From: Porphyridium purpureum
Lineage: Eukaryota > Rhodophyta > Bangiophyceae > Porphyridiales > Porphyridiaceae
Direction: 5' to 3'
DNA: 64,000 nt
Assembly (NCBI GenBank): GCA_008690995.1
Contig: VRMN01000001.1
Location: 2,480,001-2,544,000, forward strand
Positions within the stretch are counted from its first letter, which is position 1. Each line of letters starts with the position of its first letter. The notes under the pieces are model-generated. The model had not been told where the DNA came from. It did no database searches and was given only the letters and a program-made list of their open reading frames with translations. The position numbers and the translations under genes are program-made. Below are positions 56,157 through 64,000 of the stretch, one piece after another.

Positions 56157-58294
56157 GCAGCGAACTCTTCTCCTTGCCCTCCGCTCCGTCTTGACGCCAG
56201 CACGGCGTGTGCTGGCGCGTCCTGATTCGAAGAATCGAAGGCCTTGTACTTACGTTACAGTGCTCGTTTCGGCCTGCGGAGGTACCTTTCTCCGCCTTCC
56301 TCTATGCTTTCCAACCACGACAGAAGTTCGCAGTGCTCGCTGGGGAATCTCTGCGCATGCGAATAAGCACACACAGACCTTTGCCTGTCCAGTCCCGTTC
56401 CCGCGCGACCCAACCTCTTCTCTCCACCACAACACCTACTCGCGACCAGTTCCTTCTTCCGCCCCGACACGAAACGGTGCCACAAGACACACATGCACAA
56501 AGAGCGAACCGCGACAACGCGCCTCGACCCGGCGACTTGGCAGCGCTACAGAATTGGCTGGATGGCACAGGAAGCGGCGACTGGGATCTCCGTAATAAAA
56601 TCGGCGCGTCTCGTTAGAGGTTTCCGTGACAATGCGCTGCGCGCGCGTATTTCAAGGCGTGAGGACATAACGTGCCATGGCTCGCACACGAAAGTACACT
56701 TTCCGCACTGAACGCCTTGAGCGCGAGCAAACTCGCCTAGTTGAGCGCGAGCAAACTCGCCTAGCTGAGCGCGAGCCAGACAAGCAGTCAGCTCCGTCTG
56801 GACTCTCGTCAGTTTGTCATCGCAGCGCCTCTCTTTTTCCATGCCTCTTGCTTTTTACAGCGACTCGAGTCGCCACAAAGAAGCAGATGCCGCCTGGCCA
56901 AGGATCGTGACAGTCGTTCCGCGGAAAAGAACAATGCTGGCACCTCTGGCTGTTCTCGACATAAAGCTGGAGAGCGCGTGCCTGCGCAATATCGAGCAAG
57001 ACTGGTTCCGAACTGTGCTAAACCTGTCCAAAGATGTACAAGACGAGCCTTTCAGCAAGAATCTAACCTCTGCTTGACTTGAACTGTGCTCGCTGCGCGC
57101 GCTGCTGTCGAAGACAATGGGTATTGGCAGAGCGTATCAGCAAGCCTGAACGGAATACGAGCACAGACATCGCGCGGGCATTCAAAAATCCTAGAATTGA
57201 AAAATGCACGTTCGCCCCAAAACGCACTGAACGACTTGAAAAGCAAGGCGCACCGAAGCCAAGCCGCCATGGGCTCGTTCGCAACTTTTCGTCCTTCGAC
57301 TGGCAGCCCTGAGCCGCGAACCAAGCTGTCTGACACTGTGTCTACCGTGACATGGACGGGTTCTGGCCCAAGTTTTGCGCGGCCATATGCACCCACGTAT
57401 GTCGGCATTTGTAGCTGTGCAAGAATGAGTTTGTAGCCTGTCAGGTCGCTCGAGCGCGCCCGGCGTACGAGCATTCACTGTCGTGGTGGCGCCGGACCAT
57501 TTGCACTCCCAAGCGCTAAAGAATTAGTGGAGACTGGTGTCCACAAAGCACGACGTATTCGAAAACCAACCCGCCGGTTCCTGGAAGCTGCCTCCAGACG
57601 TTCTTCGTCTCTGACTCACACCCCACATGCCTTCCCGTGTCCCAGTCTGCGACCCACTCGCGAGCCAGCCTCGCTCTCTATTCGCACGACAAGGCCCCGG
57701 ACACTTGGTCCACATTCGAGCCGGTCTGACGTTGGCCACATGCCGCGCCTCGTGTGCGTGCGTGCGTGCATGGGGCCAAGCCGCGCGCGGCATGCCGTGC
57801 AGAGCGAGCCCACTCCCACGTTTATCCCATGCGAGGCCCCTCCCGTGCGTGCCTACACTGGGCCCTCACGACCCACCGAAACACGCACACAAGCCCACGG
57901 GCGCGCGCGCCCAGAACGGCCGCCATGGGGGCAGCGCACGTCTCACGTCATGGACGACTCGCGTGTGCCTGCCACCATCAAGCTCCACAGCGCCCTTCTG
58001 CAGCGCCTCTGTCACCCAGTCGGCTACTCACTGCGACTTGCTGCTCGCACGCACGACAATGCCGAATCACAATGCCATCTTCACAACGTAAATACGTTGC
58101 TGTACCTCCCCAGGGGATAAGGTTCAGCGTCAGACATAACCAAAAGATAAAAAACGCGCGTGAGTGTGTGAAGTTGGACGAGGAGAAAAGGCCGGGAGGA
58201 GAAAGTGTGCGAGAGCGCGAGGGTGCAGAGGGTGGGTTGGTGGGTAGGTGGGGGAAGGGCGTCGGGGAATGGTAGGGGAGCAGAGGGGGGCAAA
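56157..58294. other. 2.1-kb region without a convincing gene
   Basis: Divergent intergenic region. Frames exist on both strands, the longest 197 codons at 57527-58120, all Arg/Pro/Ser/His-rich without domains. A small plus-strand frame at 56677-56910 with a good ATG context (GCCATGG) spans a 24-base repeat and codes an EREQTRL repeat; it could be a short gene, but evidence is weak. Confidence 0.4.
56717..56777 (+). repeat. 24-base minisatellite
   Basis: Two full copies and one partial copy of a 24-base unit beginning TTGAGCGCGAGCAAACTCGC. The period is a multiple of three and codes EREQTRL(V/A) in one plus frame. Confidence 0.75.
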
Positions 58295-59350
58295 ATGGCT
58301 CGCTCGACGCCCGAAGAATATACGATCCGAAGTGTGCGATGGCGACCCTTGCTGCGCCAGCTGCCGTGGGGCTCCTTCTTCGCAGCCGTGGTGGCGTTCG
58401 GGCTCGGCAGTCTCGGCATGACGTTTATTGAGCCGCGGCAAATTATCTGGGTGCTGGACGACCCGCGTCTCGCGTACCCGATGAAGGAAAACACAATTGC
58501 GAATTGGCTGGCTGTCGTGGGCGTCTTCTTCTTTTTCATTCTCTACGTGCCAGTCGTCGAGATCGTCATGTTGCGCCGCGAAAATCGATGCATGACCATC
58601 ATCATCTTCCAAATTTTCGTGTTCGCGTCGACCTTCGTCGAGTGCTTCCTGAGTACAGTCTTCTTTCAGCAATTCACCTCCGTCCTCACGGGTATGCTGC
58701 GTCCGGATTGGTACGCACGATGTCAGCCAGCAGAAATGAATGGCACCCTGCTGTGCACGTCAGCGGACACTGATACCATCAAGGACGGTCGCAAGTCATT
58801 TTTCAGCGGCCACGCGAGCTCATCGGCCGTCTCGATGGCCATCTTGAGCATGTACCTCGTGTACGCATGGTACTTTCGTAAGGCTCAGAAGCGTGGAGCC
58901 GGACCGACAGAGGCTTACTCTTCGAGCCGTGACTACAGCCAGCGCAAAGAAAGCAGAGCGCACTGGTTATTTCACGAGCTCACAGACGCGCTCATGTTTC
59001 TTCTGACCGCAATGCCGGCGTTTTGGTTGATCGGTGTGGGATTGTCTCGCGTGGTTGACTACCGTCACGCTCGCGAGGATGTGGTGGGTGGATGGTTTAT
59101 TGGATTGTTTTTCGCTGTGGTAGAGTTTCCCCGATACGTTGCGCTCAGCAAGGACGGTGCCACAAACTTGGAGCATATCCTGGGTATAAGCAGGGCGAAC
59201 GGTGTGCTTTCGCCCAAGACTGACTCGACTGACGTAGAGATGGGGATGCCTAATGGAGAAGGATCACCATCTGCACTTGCACAGGTTGAAGTGGAGGAGC
59301 AAACGTCTTTTGTGACCGCCCCCGATTATGAAGCAGCGGCTGCTGTATAA
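58295..59350 (+). CDS. PAP2-type lipid phosphate phosphatase, multi-pass membrane
   Basis: Member of the type-2 phosphatidic acid phosphatase family, which dephosphorylates lipid phosphates at ER or plasma membrane. The 351-residue chain has about six hydrophobic segments (about 25-45, 70-92, 100-125, 178-195, 228-250, 263-280). Motif C2 is SFFSGHAS (168-175) and motif C3 SRVVDYRHAREDV (251-263, catalytic His258 and Asp262). Motif C1 is weak: LRP (135-137) is present, but the Lys seven residues before the Arg is Ser129. The loop between C1 and C2 has a two-Cys insertion. ATG 58295 is chosen; the open frame continues upstream to a GTG. Confidence 0.86.
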   Translation: MARSTPEEYTIRSVRWRPLLRQLPWGSFFAAVVAFGLGSLGMTFIEPRQIIWVLDDPRLAYPMKENTIANWLAVVGVFFFFILYVPVVEIVMLRRENRCMTIIIFQIFVFASTFVECFLSTVFFQQFTSVLTGMLRPDWYARCQPAEMNGTLLCTSADTDTIKDGRKSFFSGHASSSAVSMAILSMYLVYAWYFRKAQKRGAGPTEAYSSSRDYSQRKESRAHWLFHELTDALMFLLTAMPAFWLIGVGLSRVVDYRHAREDVVGGWFIGLFFAVVEFPRYVALSKDGATNLEHILGISRANGVLSPKTDSTDVEMGMPNGEGSPSALAQVEVEEQTSFVTAPDYEAAAAV

Positions 59351-59530
59351 TCCATTCGGTGCCGGTGTGGGTAAAATTGTGCCGCTAGGATTGCACTTCA
59401 CGCTACGCCCGCGAGATGCGTACGTTGATGTATTGTACCACGTCCATGGAGTCTCACAGTAAAACGGGTATTTAACTTGTTTCGTCATGAGGCCTGCCCT
59501 AGCGCTCGGACCCCGGCGCTGGTCTTCGCG

Positions 59531-60580
59531 ATGAGAAGTTCTCGCGGTCGTCGTCCAATGTCCGTGTTAGAGGTTGCGCAAGGAGCGCGCGTAAGCGTCA
59601 TGAGCGCGCCAAGCGTGTTTGCTCTCAACGCATGGGATCTGCGCGATATTTGTGCCGTGCTAACAGTGGGCGAGCGTTCATTCCAGCGCACGGACCTCGG
59701 CGATACAATTCGTACGCTGTTAGTCCCGTTGGAAGACTCGTGCGATGCCGACTTGGTCCGTGCTCTCATTCCAGGCCTTTCCTTTATTTCTTCGAGCTTG
59801 CGTCGGCATGAGCACGGCGTGGTGGTGGTGCACTGCTCGGCGGGCGTGTCTCGCAGTGTTTCGGTTGTCGCGGCATGGCTGGTAGCTTCGCGCACTGTCG
59901 GGATAAAAAGTATGGAGGACGCGCTAGCGCAGATTCGCAAAGTTCGCCCGCAGGCGTGTCCAAATCCCGGCTTTCTGCGCCAGCTGGCACTGTGGAACAG
60001 CTTATGGAGTAGCTCGCCGTGTCCGGCTCAGCTTAGAATCGGATTCAGAGATGCCCTCTACCGATCGGGGGGTCACCAAGTCTTGCTTCAGCAGCTGATC
60101 CTTTTGCGCCGCTGGAAGCGTGAAGCGCGCGCCCGTGATCGTCGACACGAGGGCGAAGAGGGCCTCGTGTGCAGTTCTCTTTTGGCCTGTGTAGAGAAAC
60201 AAGGTGAATCTGTAAAGGGCGACGGCATTTTGCGAGCAGCGGACACTGTCGACATTCGGTGTCGACAGTGCCGGGCACTGCTCTGCACATCCCTCCATGT
60301 CGTACCTGATCAACTGATCGAAGCAAATGGGCGGGTCATCAGGCAACCTTCACGTGCTCTCGTGCACTGCGTGCCAACGCAACAGATGACCGGCGCGCAA
60401 CACACAGGCGGCTACTGTGCAGATAAGGGGCATCTTCTATGCGCGGGCTGTTCCAACCGCATCGGCACGTTTGACTGGCGCATTGGCCAATTGTACAATG
60501 CGTGCGAGACCGATTGGGCAAGTCTGCCGTCTTTCTGTCTCAACCAAGCCAAGCTCGACTTTGCCTTGCGCAGCGCATGA
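59531..60580 (+). CDS. DUSP12: DUSP12/YVH1-type dual-specificity phosphatase
   Basis: Atypical dual-specificity phosphatase with a C-terminal zinc-binding domain; in yeast and animals Yvh1/DUSP12 helps release Mrt4 during 60S ribosome maturation. From ATG 59531, 349 residues. The phosphatase domain (about 25-160) has the signature HCSAGVSRS (101-109; Cys102, Arg108). The C-terminal domain (about 235-340) has CRQCRALL, then GYCADKGHLLCAGCSNRIGTFDW, matching the family's zinc domain ending in a WxxPxFxxxxxKxD-like stretch. Upstream, a 15-codon frame starting at 59487 ends across the main ATG and could affect initiation; Met at 59558 is an alternative start. Confidence 0.88.
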   Translation: MRSSRGRRPMSVLEVAQGARVSVMSAPSVFALNAWDLRDICAVLTVGERSFQRTDLGDTIRTLLVPLEDSCDADLVRALIPGLSFISSSLRRHEHGVVVVHCSAGVSRSVSVVAAWLVASRTVGIKSMEDALAQIRKVRPQACPNPGFLRQLALWNSLWSSSPCPAQLRIGFRDALYRSGGHQVLLQQLILLRRWKREARARDRRHEGEEGLVCSSLLACVEKQGESVKGDGILRAADTVDIRCRQCRALLCTSLHVVPDQLIEANGRVIRQPSRALVHCVPTQQMTGAQHTGGYCADKGHLLCAGCSNRIGTFDWRIGQLYNACETDWASLPSFCLNQAKLDFALRSA

Positions 60581-60712
60581 TTCAATTGGTGCGTGCTGCT
60601 GAACTTCCAAGAGTTTCAACAAGCAAACGAAGCGCGCCAAATTTTCTGGACAGTGCAGGCGCTGTTGTGATGTGTCGGTGACGCGGGGGGAAAAAAACAA
60701 CAACAAGTGATC

Positions 60713-61645
60713 ATGCCGGCGGTGGTGCGGGAGAGGGAGACAGGAAAGGACGCAATGGCGGCACCTCTTCTAGGGAAGAAGGACGCGTCATTTGCGGCGC
60801 GGGCGCGGCCGAGGTTTGGATCCTCGTCTCTGGGAGAAAGCAAGCCCATGTTTATGAACCGAACGCCGCCCGCGTCTCACGCTCGTGCCGCAGTCATGGG
60901 CGCTGGTTCGGACACCTTTTACGGCATTCGACACGGGGCTGACGGCTTTTGCGGCGTGGTCGGCACGTTGGCAGAGGTCGATCGGTATACCAAAGCCGTT
61001 CGCGGCGTGTCTTGGAAGAAATTCAGTACTTATCAGGAAGCGCGCGCGTTTGTCTTTGGTGAAAATCCCGGGCAGCACGCGCCGCGCTCTGTTTATACAG
61101 ACGGAGCCTGCGCAAATAATGGGAAAAGGGCAGCGTACGGCGGCTACGGAGTATACTTTGGCAAAGATGATCCTCGCAACTTGACTGAACCCTTAGATCC
61201 GGACTGCAAGCAAACAAACAATCGCGCGGAGCTTCAGGCGCTGGTGGCTGCGCTGCAGATTTTACTCAGAGAGGCAGAACAAGCACCTGAGGCTGTGCTC
61301 TTTCGTCCTGCGGCGCTCAAGACCGACTCAAAGTATTGCATGAGGGGAATCAACGAATGGATTGCAGGTTGGAAACAGAACGGCTGGAAAACTAAACATG
61401 CTGGTGACGTCAAGAACCGCGATCTGTGGGAACAGTTTGACACGCTGCTTGCACAGGTGCGGCTTTTTCACCCCATCCATGTTGAGTGGGTAAAGGCTCA
61501 TCGGAAAAATAGCGAGCACGGAAACGTAGAGGCGGATCGATTGGCCAGTAACGGGAAGGAACGGTCATTGAGGAAGCAAATCACCAAAGGTGGGCATCGC
61601 AAAGGCTCGCGCACGCTGAAAAGACAGGTTTCTCGTCGCCGCTGA
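60713..61645 (+). CDS. RNASEH1: Ribonuclease H1
   Basis: Degrades RNA in RNA:DNA hybrids in the nucleus and mitochondria. The 310-residue product contains an N-terminal hybrid-binding domain (about 68-115; FYGIRHGADGFCGVVGT, WKKFSTYQEARAFVFG) and the RNase H fold (about 124-285). The catalytic DEDD set is complete: YTDGACANNG (Asp130), NNRAELQAL (Glu173), KTDSKY (Asp205) and NVEADRLA (Asp275), with the flexible-loop His near 269. The tail is very basic. In-frame Met codons at 1, 15 and about 62 would give products with and without the Arg/Ser-rich leader, similar to the dual mitochondrial and nuclear starts known in mammals. Its 3' end is 87 bases from that of LCB1. Confidence 0.95.
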   Translation: MPAVVRERETGKDAMAAPLLGKKDASFAARARPRFGSSSLGESKPMFMNRTPPASHARAAVMGAGSDTFYGIRHGADGFCGVVGTLAEVDRYTKAVRGVSWKKFSTYQEARAFVFGENPGQHAPRSVYTDGACANNGKRAAYGGYGVYFGKDDPRNLTEPLDPDCKQTNNRAELQALVAALQILLREAEQAPEAVLFRPAALKTDSKYCMRGINEWIAGWKQNGWKTKHAGDVKNRDLWEQFDTLLAQVRLFHPIHVEWVKAHRKNSEHGNVEADRLASNGKERSLRKQITKGGHRKGSRTLKRQVSRRR

Positions 61646-61732
61646 GCAGCGCACGTACCCGAGCTTGTGTGCTTGTGTGTCGTGCTATACAATGCGCACA
61701 ATCTACGGTTCTCTTTTCTTCCAATGTCTAGC

Positions 61733-63283
61733 CTATCTTTCGCTTTCGTGCAACGATAAAACCGCGCGAACCTCAGCCGCAGCAAACTCCAAGTCTTCAG
61801 CTTCATGGCCTGCAGAAATCGCGATCCGTAGGCCAGGAATGCTCAATGAACCATTGTACAGCTCTGCCTGGTGTGGAACTGCAACCATCACGCCCCTAGG
61901 CAGAAGAGCATCACGAATGTTTAGAAGACGGCGTTGCTGCTGTGCCAAAGCCGCTGCATTCTCACAGGACGTTTCTTCTGCCGGTCGAATGAAGATCAGC
62001 GGGGACAAAACGTCACCGTCTACCTTCCATGCATCACTAATTTTGACGGCGCCTGCAGTGAAAAACTCACCACACAGTGCCTTGCGGAACACCTGCACAT
62101 TCCGGCGGAGCTTATCCGTGCGGGCTTTACCTTCCTGCTCGAGAATGTGAATGGCCTCAACGCAAGCAGTTGCCAAGAAGGGTGGCTGGGCAGCAGAAAA
62201 GCAGTATCCAGCACCAGAAAGCCGCTGGTGCCGAACCACAGTCGGTTCGCCGCAGCAAAAGCCTCCCACTGAACATAGTGCATTGCCAGCGTCTGCCATT
62301 GTGATGTCCACATCTGCGCGTTGAAGCCCAAAGTGCTCGACCAAACCGCGACCAGATGCACCAAGTGCGCCCAAGGAATAACTCTCATCTAACATGATGC
62401 GAAACTTGTACTTGTTGCGGAACTCCACCAGCTTGTCGAGTCGTGCTATTGTACCATATGTGCTATTAATGGCCTCCACCACCACAAAGCGGCGCTGCGT
62501 CATGCGCGCTCGCGGTTTATCACGAGCCACTACGTGTTGAATGATTTGCTCGAGCTCGTCGTAGTCGCCCGCCTTGAAGTATTTCACAATCGAGCGCGAA
62601 AGCGTCACGCCATTCTGTATGGAGAAGTTGCAGCCTTCCTCACAAACCACAAGGTCGTCACGCTTACAGAACGCTGGAATGACAGAGGACGGGACTGAGG
62701 ATCCGAAGCTGTACGAAATGCACTCAGGAGCGCCTGTCCACTTTGCAAAGACCTCTTCGCAGCGCATGTGCTCAGTCGTTGTGCCGTAAAATCCTCTTGG
62801 CCCGCATGAGCCGAGGCCAAATTGCTGCATGGTGCGTACACACGCATCCTCGACGCGCACGTCACCGAGCACATTCGCGAAATTTGTTGCGGCGAGATTG
62901 AGCACGTTTTTGTGGTTGTCCACATCGCACCTTGGCATGGCTGCGGACGAAAGCTGCAGCACGGCACTTCGATTTGCCTCGAGCAGGTCCATCTCAGCTT
63001 TCCGCGGCGCGTCAGCCAGTGGCGCCGGCCGCCAGCTCGCAATCAGCGCGGCCTTTTCCTGCTCGCTGAGCGTCTGCGCATCACCCCTCCCACGCGTGTG
63101 TCGTTGCTGCAGCTGCTGCTGGCCGCTGCTGCTCTTTCTCTTTTTCGACTGCAGCTTGTACGAGCGCTGAATGAGGAAATACACGGTCATGACCAGCGCC
63201 AGCGCCTCAATGACATGGAAATGAATCCCCAGCGACAGCCATCGCTGCACCGTCGCAGACTCCAGCACAAACGTCAACGGCAT
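61733..63283 (-). CDS. SPTLC1: Serine palmitoyltransferase subunit 1 (LCB1)
   Basis: Regulatory-structural subunit of serine palmitoyltransferase, the ER enzyme that starts sphingolipid synthesis. From ATG 63283, 516 residues. One N-terminal membrane segment (about 20-42) precedes a Lys/Gln-rich stretch and the alpha-oxoamine synthase fold: LGSCGPRGFYGTTTEHMRCEE, YSFGSSVPSSVIPAF, FRIMLDESYSLGALGASGRGLVEHFG and SGAGYCFSAAQPP. The PLP-binding Lys found in LCB2 (TFTKSFG) is replaced by ADAGNALCSVGG, as expected for LCB1. The open frame runs upstream to a GTG only. Confidence 0.93.
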   Translation of the reverse strand: MPLTFVLESATVQRWLSLGIHFHVIEALALVMTVYFLIQRSYKLQSKKRKSSSGQQQLQQRHTRGRGDAQTLSEQEKAALIASWRPAPLADAPRKAEMDLLEANRSAVLQLSSAAMPRCDVDNHKNVLNLAATNFANVLGDVRVEDACVRTMQQFGLGSCGPRGFYGTTTEHMRCEEVFAKWTGAPECISYSFGSSVPSSVIPAFCKRDDLVVCEEGCNFSIQNGVTLSRSIVKYFKAGDYDELEQIIQHVVARDKPRARMTQRRFVVVEAINSTYGTIARLDKLVEFRNKYKFRIMLDESYSLGALGASGRGLVEHFGLQRADVDITMADAGNALCSVGGFCCGEPTVVRHQRLSGAGYCFSAAQPPFLATACVEAIHILEQEGKARTDKLRRNVQVFRKALCGEFFTAGAVKISDAWKVDGDVLSPLIFIRPAEETSCENAAALAQQQRRLLNIRDALLPRGVMVAVPHQAELYNGSLSIPGLRIAISAGHEAEDLEFAAAEVRAVLSLHESER

Positions 63284-63639
63284 GCTTCCTCTCCCGCAAC
63301 GCACACATGCACGCACGCGCCGCCGCCGCGCGATACTTCCACACCACCGCGACTCACCTCACCTCCGCATCCGCGCCTTCCTCCCGCTCCCACTCACCTC
63401 TCAGTTTTCAAAAATCCGCCCGCGCACGAGAAAGCATTAGGGTTTCTCGTTAGAGGTACAGTGAATGAAGTACACTGGATGTACACTTAGGTACATGTGC
63501 TGTACTTGCCCTGATGACGCGGGTACAGTGTGACCCAGCGTGTGCGCCGGCGCGTGTGTGCGGGCGAGTGGCGCGAGAGAATGCGCTTCGGTGTGTGTGT
63601 GGGGGTGGGTGTGTGGGTGCGTGGGGCGATGCTGAGGGC
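63284..63639. promoter_or_regulatory. Bidirectional upstream region of LCB1 and MYG1
   Basis: About 356 bases. GTACAGTG at 63456-63463, GTACACTG at 63470-63477, GTACAC at 63481, CTGTAC near 63500 and GTACAGTG at 63523-63530; the last is 110 bases before the MYG1 ATG. This is the richest cluster of the motif in the window. A GT-rich tract (63591-63623) follows. Confidence 0.5.
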
Positions 63640-64000
63640 ATGACGGCAGAGAGCAAGCGACAGCGCGTGCACGAATCGGGTGCGGCAGACAGTGGACGCC
63701 CAGTGAGGAGCGGCGCCATGAAGAAATTGGGCACTCACGATGGAACGTTTCACTGCGACGAGGCGTTCGCGATTTACATGCTGAGGCTTTTGGATGAGTA
63801 CAAGGATGCCGAGGTCGTGCGCAGTCGAGACCCAAAGGTTTGGGAAGGCGTCGACGTGCTGGTGGATGTAGGCGCAGTATATGATCACCAGGCGAAGCGG
63901 TATGATCACCATCAGCGGGGCTTTGAAGAGTTCTTCTCTCTCGAGCGCAGTGAGATCAAGCTCAGTTCGGCTGGGCTCGTGTACAAGCACTACGGGCGCG
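63640..64000 (+). CDS. MYG1: MYG1 exonuclease, 5' part (runs off the window)
   Basis: DHH-superfamily 3'-5' RNA exonuclease found in nucleolus and mitochondria of eukaryotes, linking RNA processing in both. The frame is open from ATG 63640 to the window end, giving about 120 residues. After about 30 hydrophilic residues the family start is clear: [24 protein letters not shown], then [26 protein letters not shown] and [14 protein letters not shown]. The THDGxFHCDE and DHHQ motifs supply metal ligands. The 3' part is outside. Confidence 0.93.
   Translation, partial: MTAESKRQRVHESGAADSGRPVRSGAMKKLGTHDGTFHCDEAFAIYMLRLLDEYKDAEVVRSRDPKVWEGVDVLVDVGAVYDHQAKRYDHHQRGFEEFFSLERSEIKLSSAGLVYKHYGR

Noticed and set aside
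57527-58120. Plus-strand frame of 197 codons
   Set aside because: Pro/Arg/His-rich, low complexity, overlapped by equally long frames in other phases; typical of GC-rich non-coding DNA.
1-64000. CRISPR arrays, rRNA genes, replication origins or bacterial operons
   Set aside because: No direct-repeat arrays with spacers, no rRNA-like sequence and no polycistronic arrangement were seen; the content is eukaryotic nuclear.

Overview
The window looks like a nuclear segment from a unicellular photosynthetic eukaryote, most probably a red alga of the Porphyridium type. Long eukaryotic proteins (AP-1 mu, TAF4, ORC4, CDC6, CSTF2, a bromodomain protein, serine palmitoyltransferase LCB1, DUSP12, RNase H1, MYG1) are almost all encoded by single uninterrupted frames. 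Only one convincing spliceosomal intron is visible, in queE. Base composition is GC-rich, genes alternate strand freely, and convergent genes often lie less than 250 bases apart. Plastid-linked genes (two one-helix HLIP-type proteins, a UhpC-type sugar-phosphate transporter with a targeting-like N-terminus, an mTERF protein) show a photosynthetic host. The species is inferred; no rRNA or organelle marker is present.

Layout. 1-7 kb: 3' end of an unknown gene, AP-1 mu, and an OafA-like acyltransferase with an SGNH domain. 8-16 kb: mTERF protein, a tandem RidA protein, TAF4 and an intron-bearing QueE. 16-25 kb: a small unknown gene, a GH47 mannosidase, an RBM26/27-like RNA-binding protein and an ABHD17-like hydrolase. 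26-32 kb: UhpC-like transporter with two C-terminal CXXCXGTG motifs, leucyl aminopeptidase, ORC4. 32-37 kb: RING E3, a HIPL-type secreted dehydrogenase-like protein, CDC6. 36.9-42.3 kb: a young Ty1/copia LTR retrotransposon with identical LTRs, sitting between CDC6 and CSTF2. 43-49 kb: CSTF2, a SANT protein, mitochondrial uL13 and a bromodomain protein. 49-53 kb: two divergent one-helix proteins and a CtlX/arginine deiminase-like protein. 53-64 kb: a large unknown protein, PAP2 phosphatase, DUSP12/YVH1, RNase H1, LCB1 and the start of MYG1.

There are no operons. Shared functions are loose: licensing of replication (ORC4, CDC6), RNA polymerase II transcription, chromatin and 3' processing (TAF4, bromodomain, SANT, CSTF2, RBM26/27), plastid light protection (the HLIP pair), and ER or lipid work (mannosidase, RING E3, PAP2, LCB1). 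The most striking non-coding signal is a recurrent GTACAGTG/CACTGTAC element in short upstream regions. The most unusual proteins are the transporter with a DnaJ-like Cys tail, the tandem RidA, the bacterial-type QueE and acyltransferase, and the CtlX protein whose N-terminal half recalls another deiminase-like unit. Initiation codons were set to ATG throughout, because several open frames extend upstream only through non-ATG codons.
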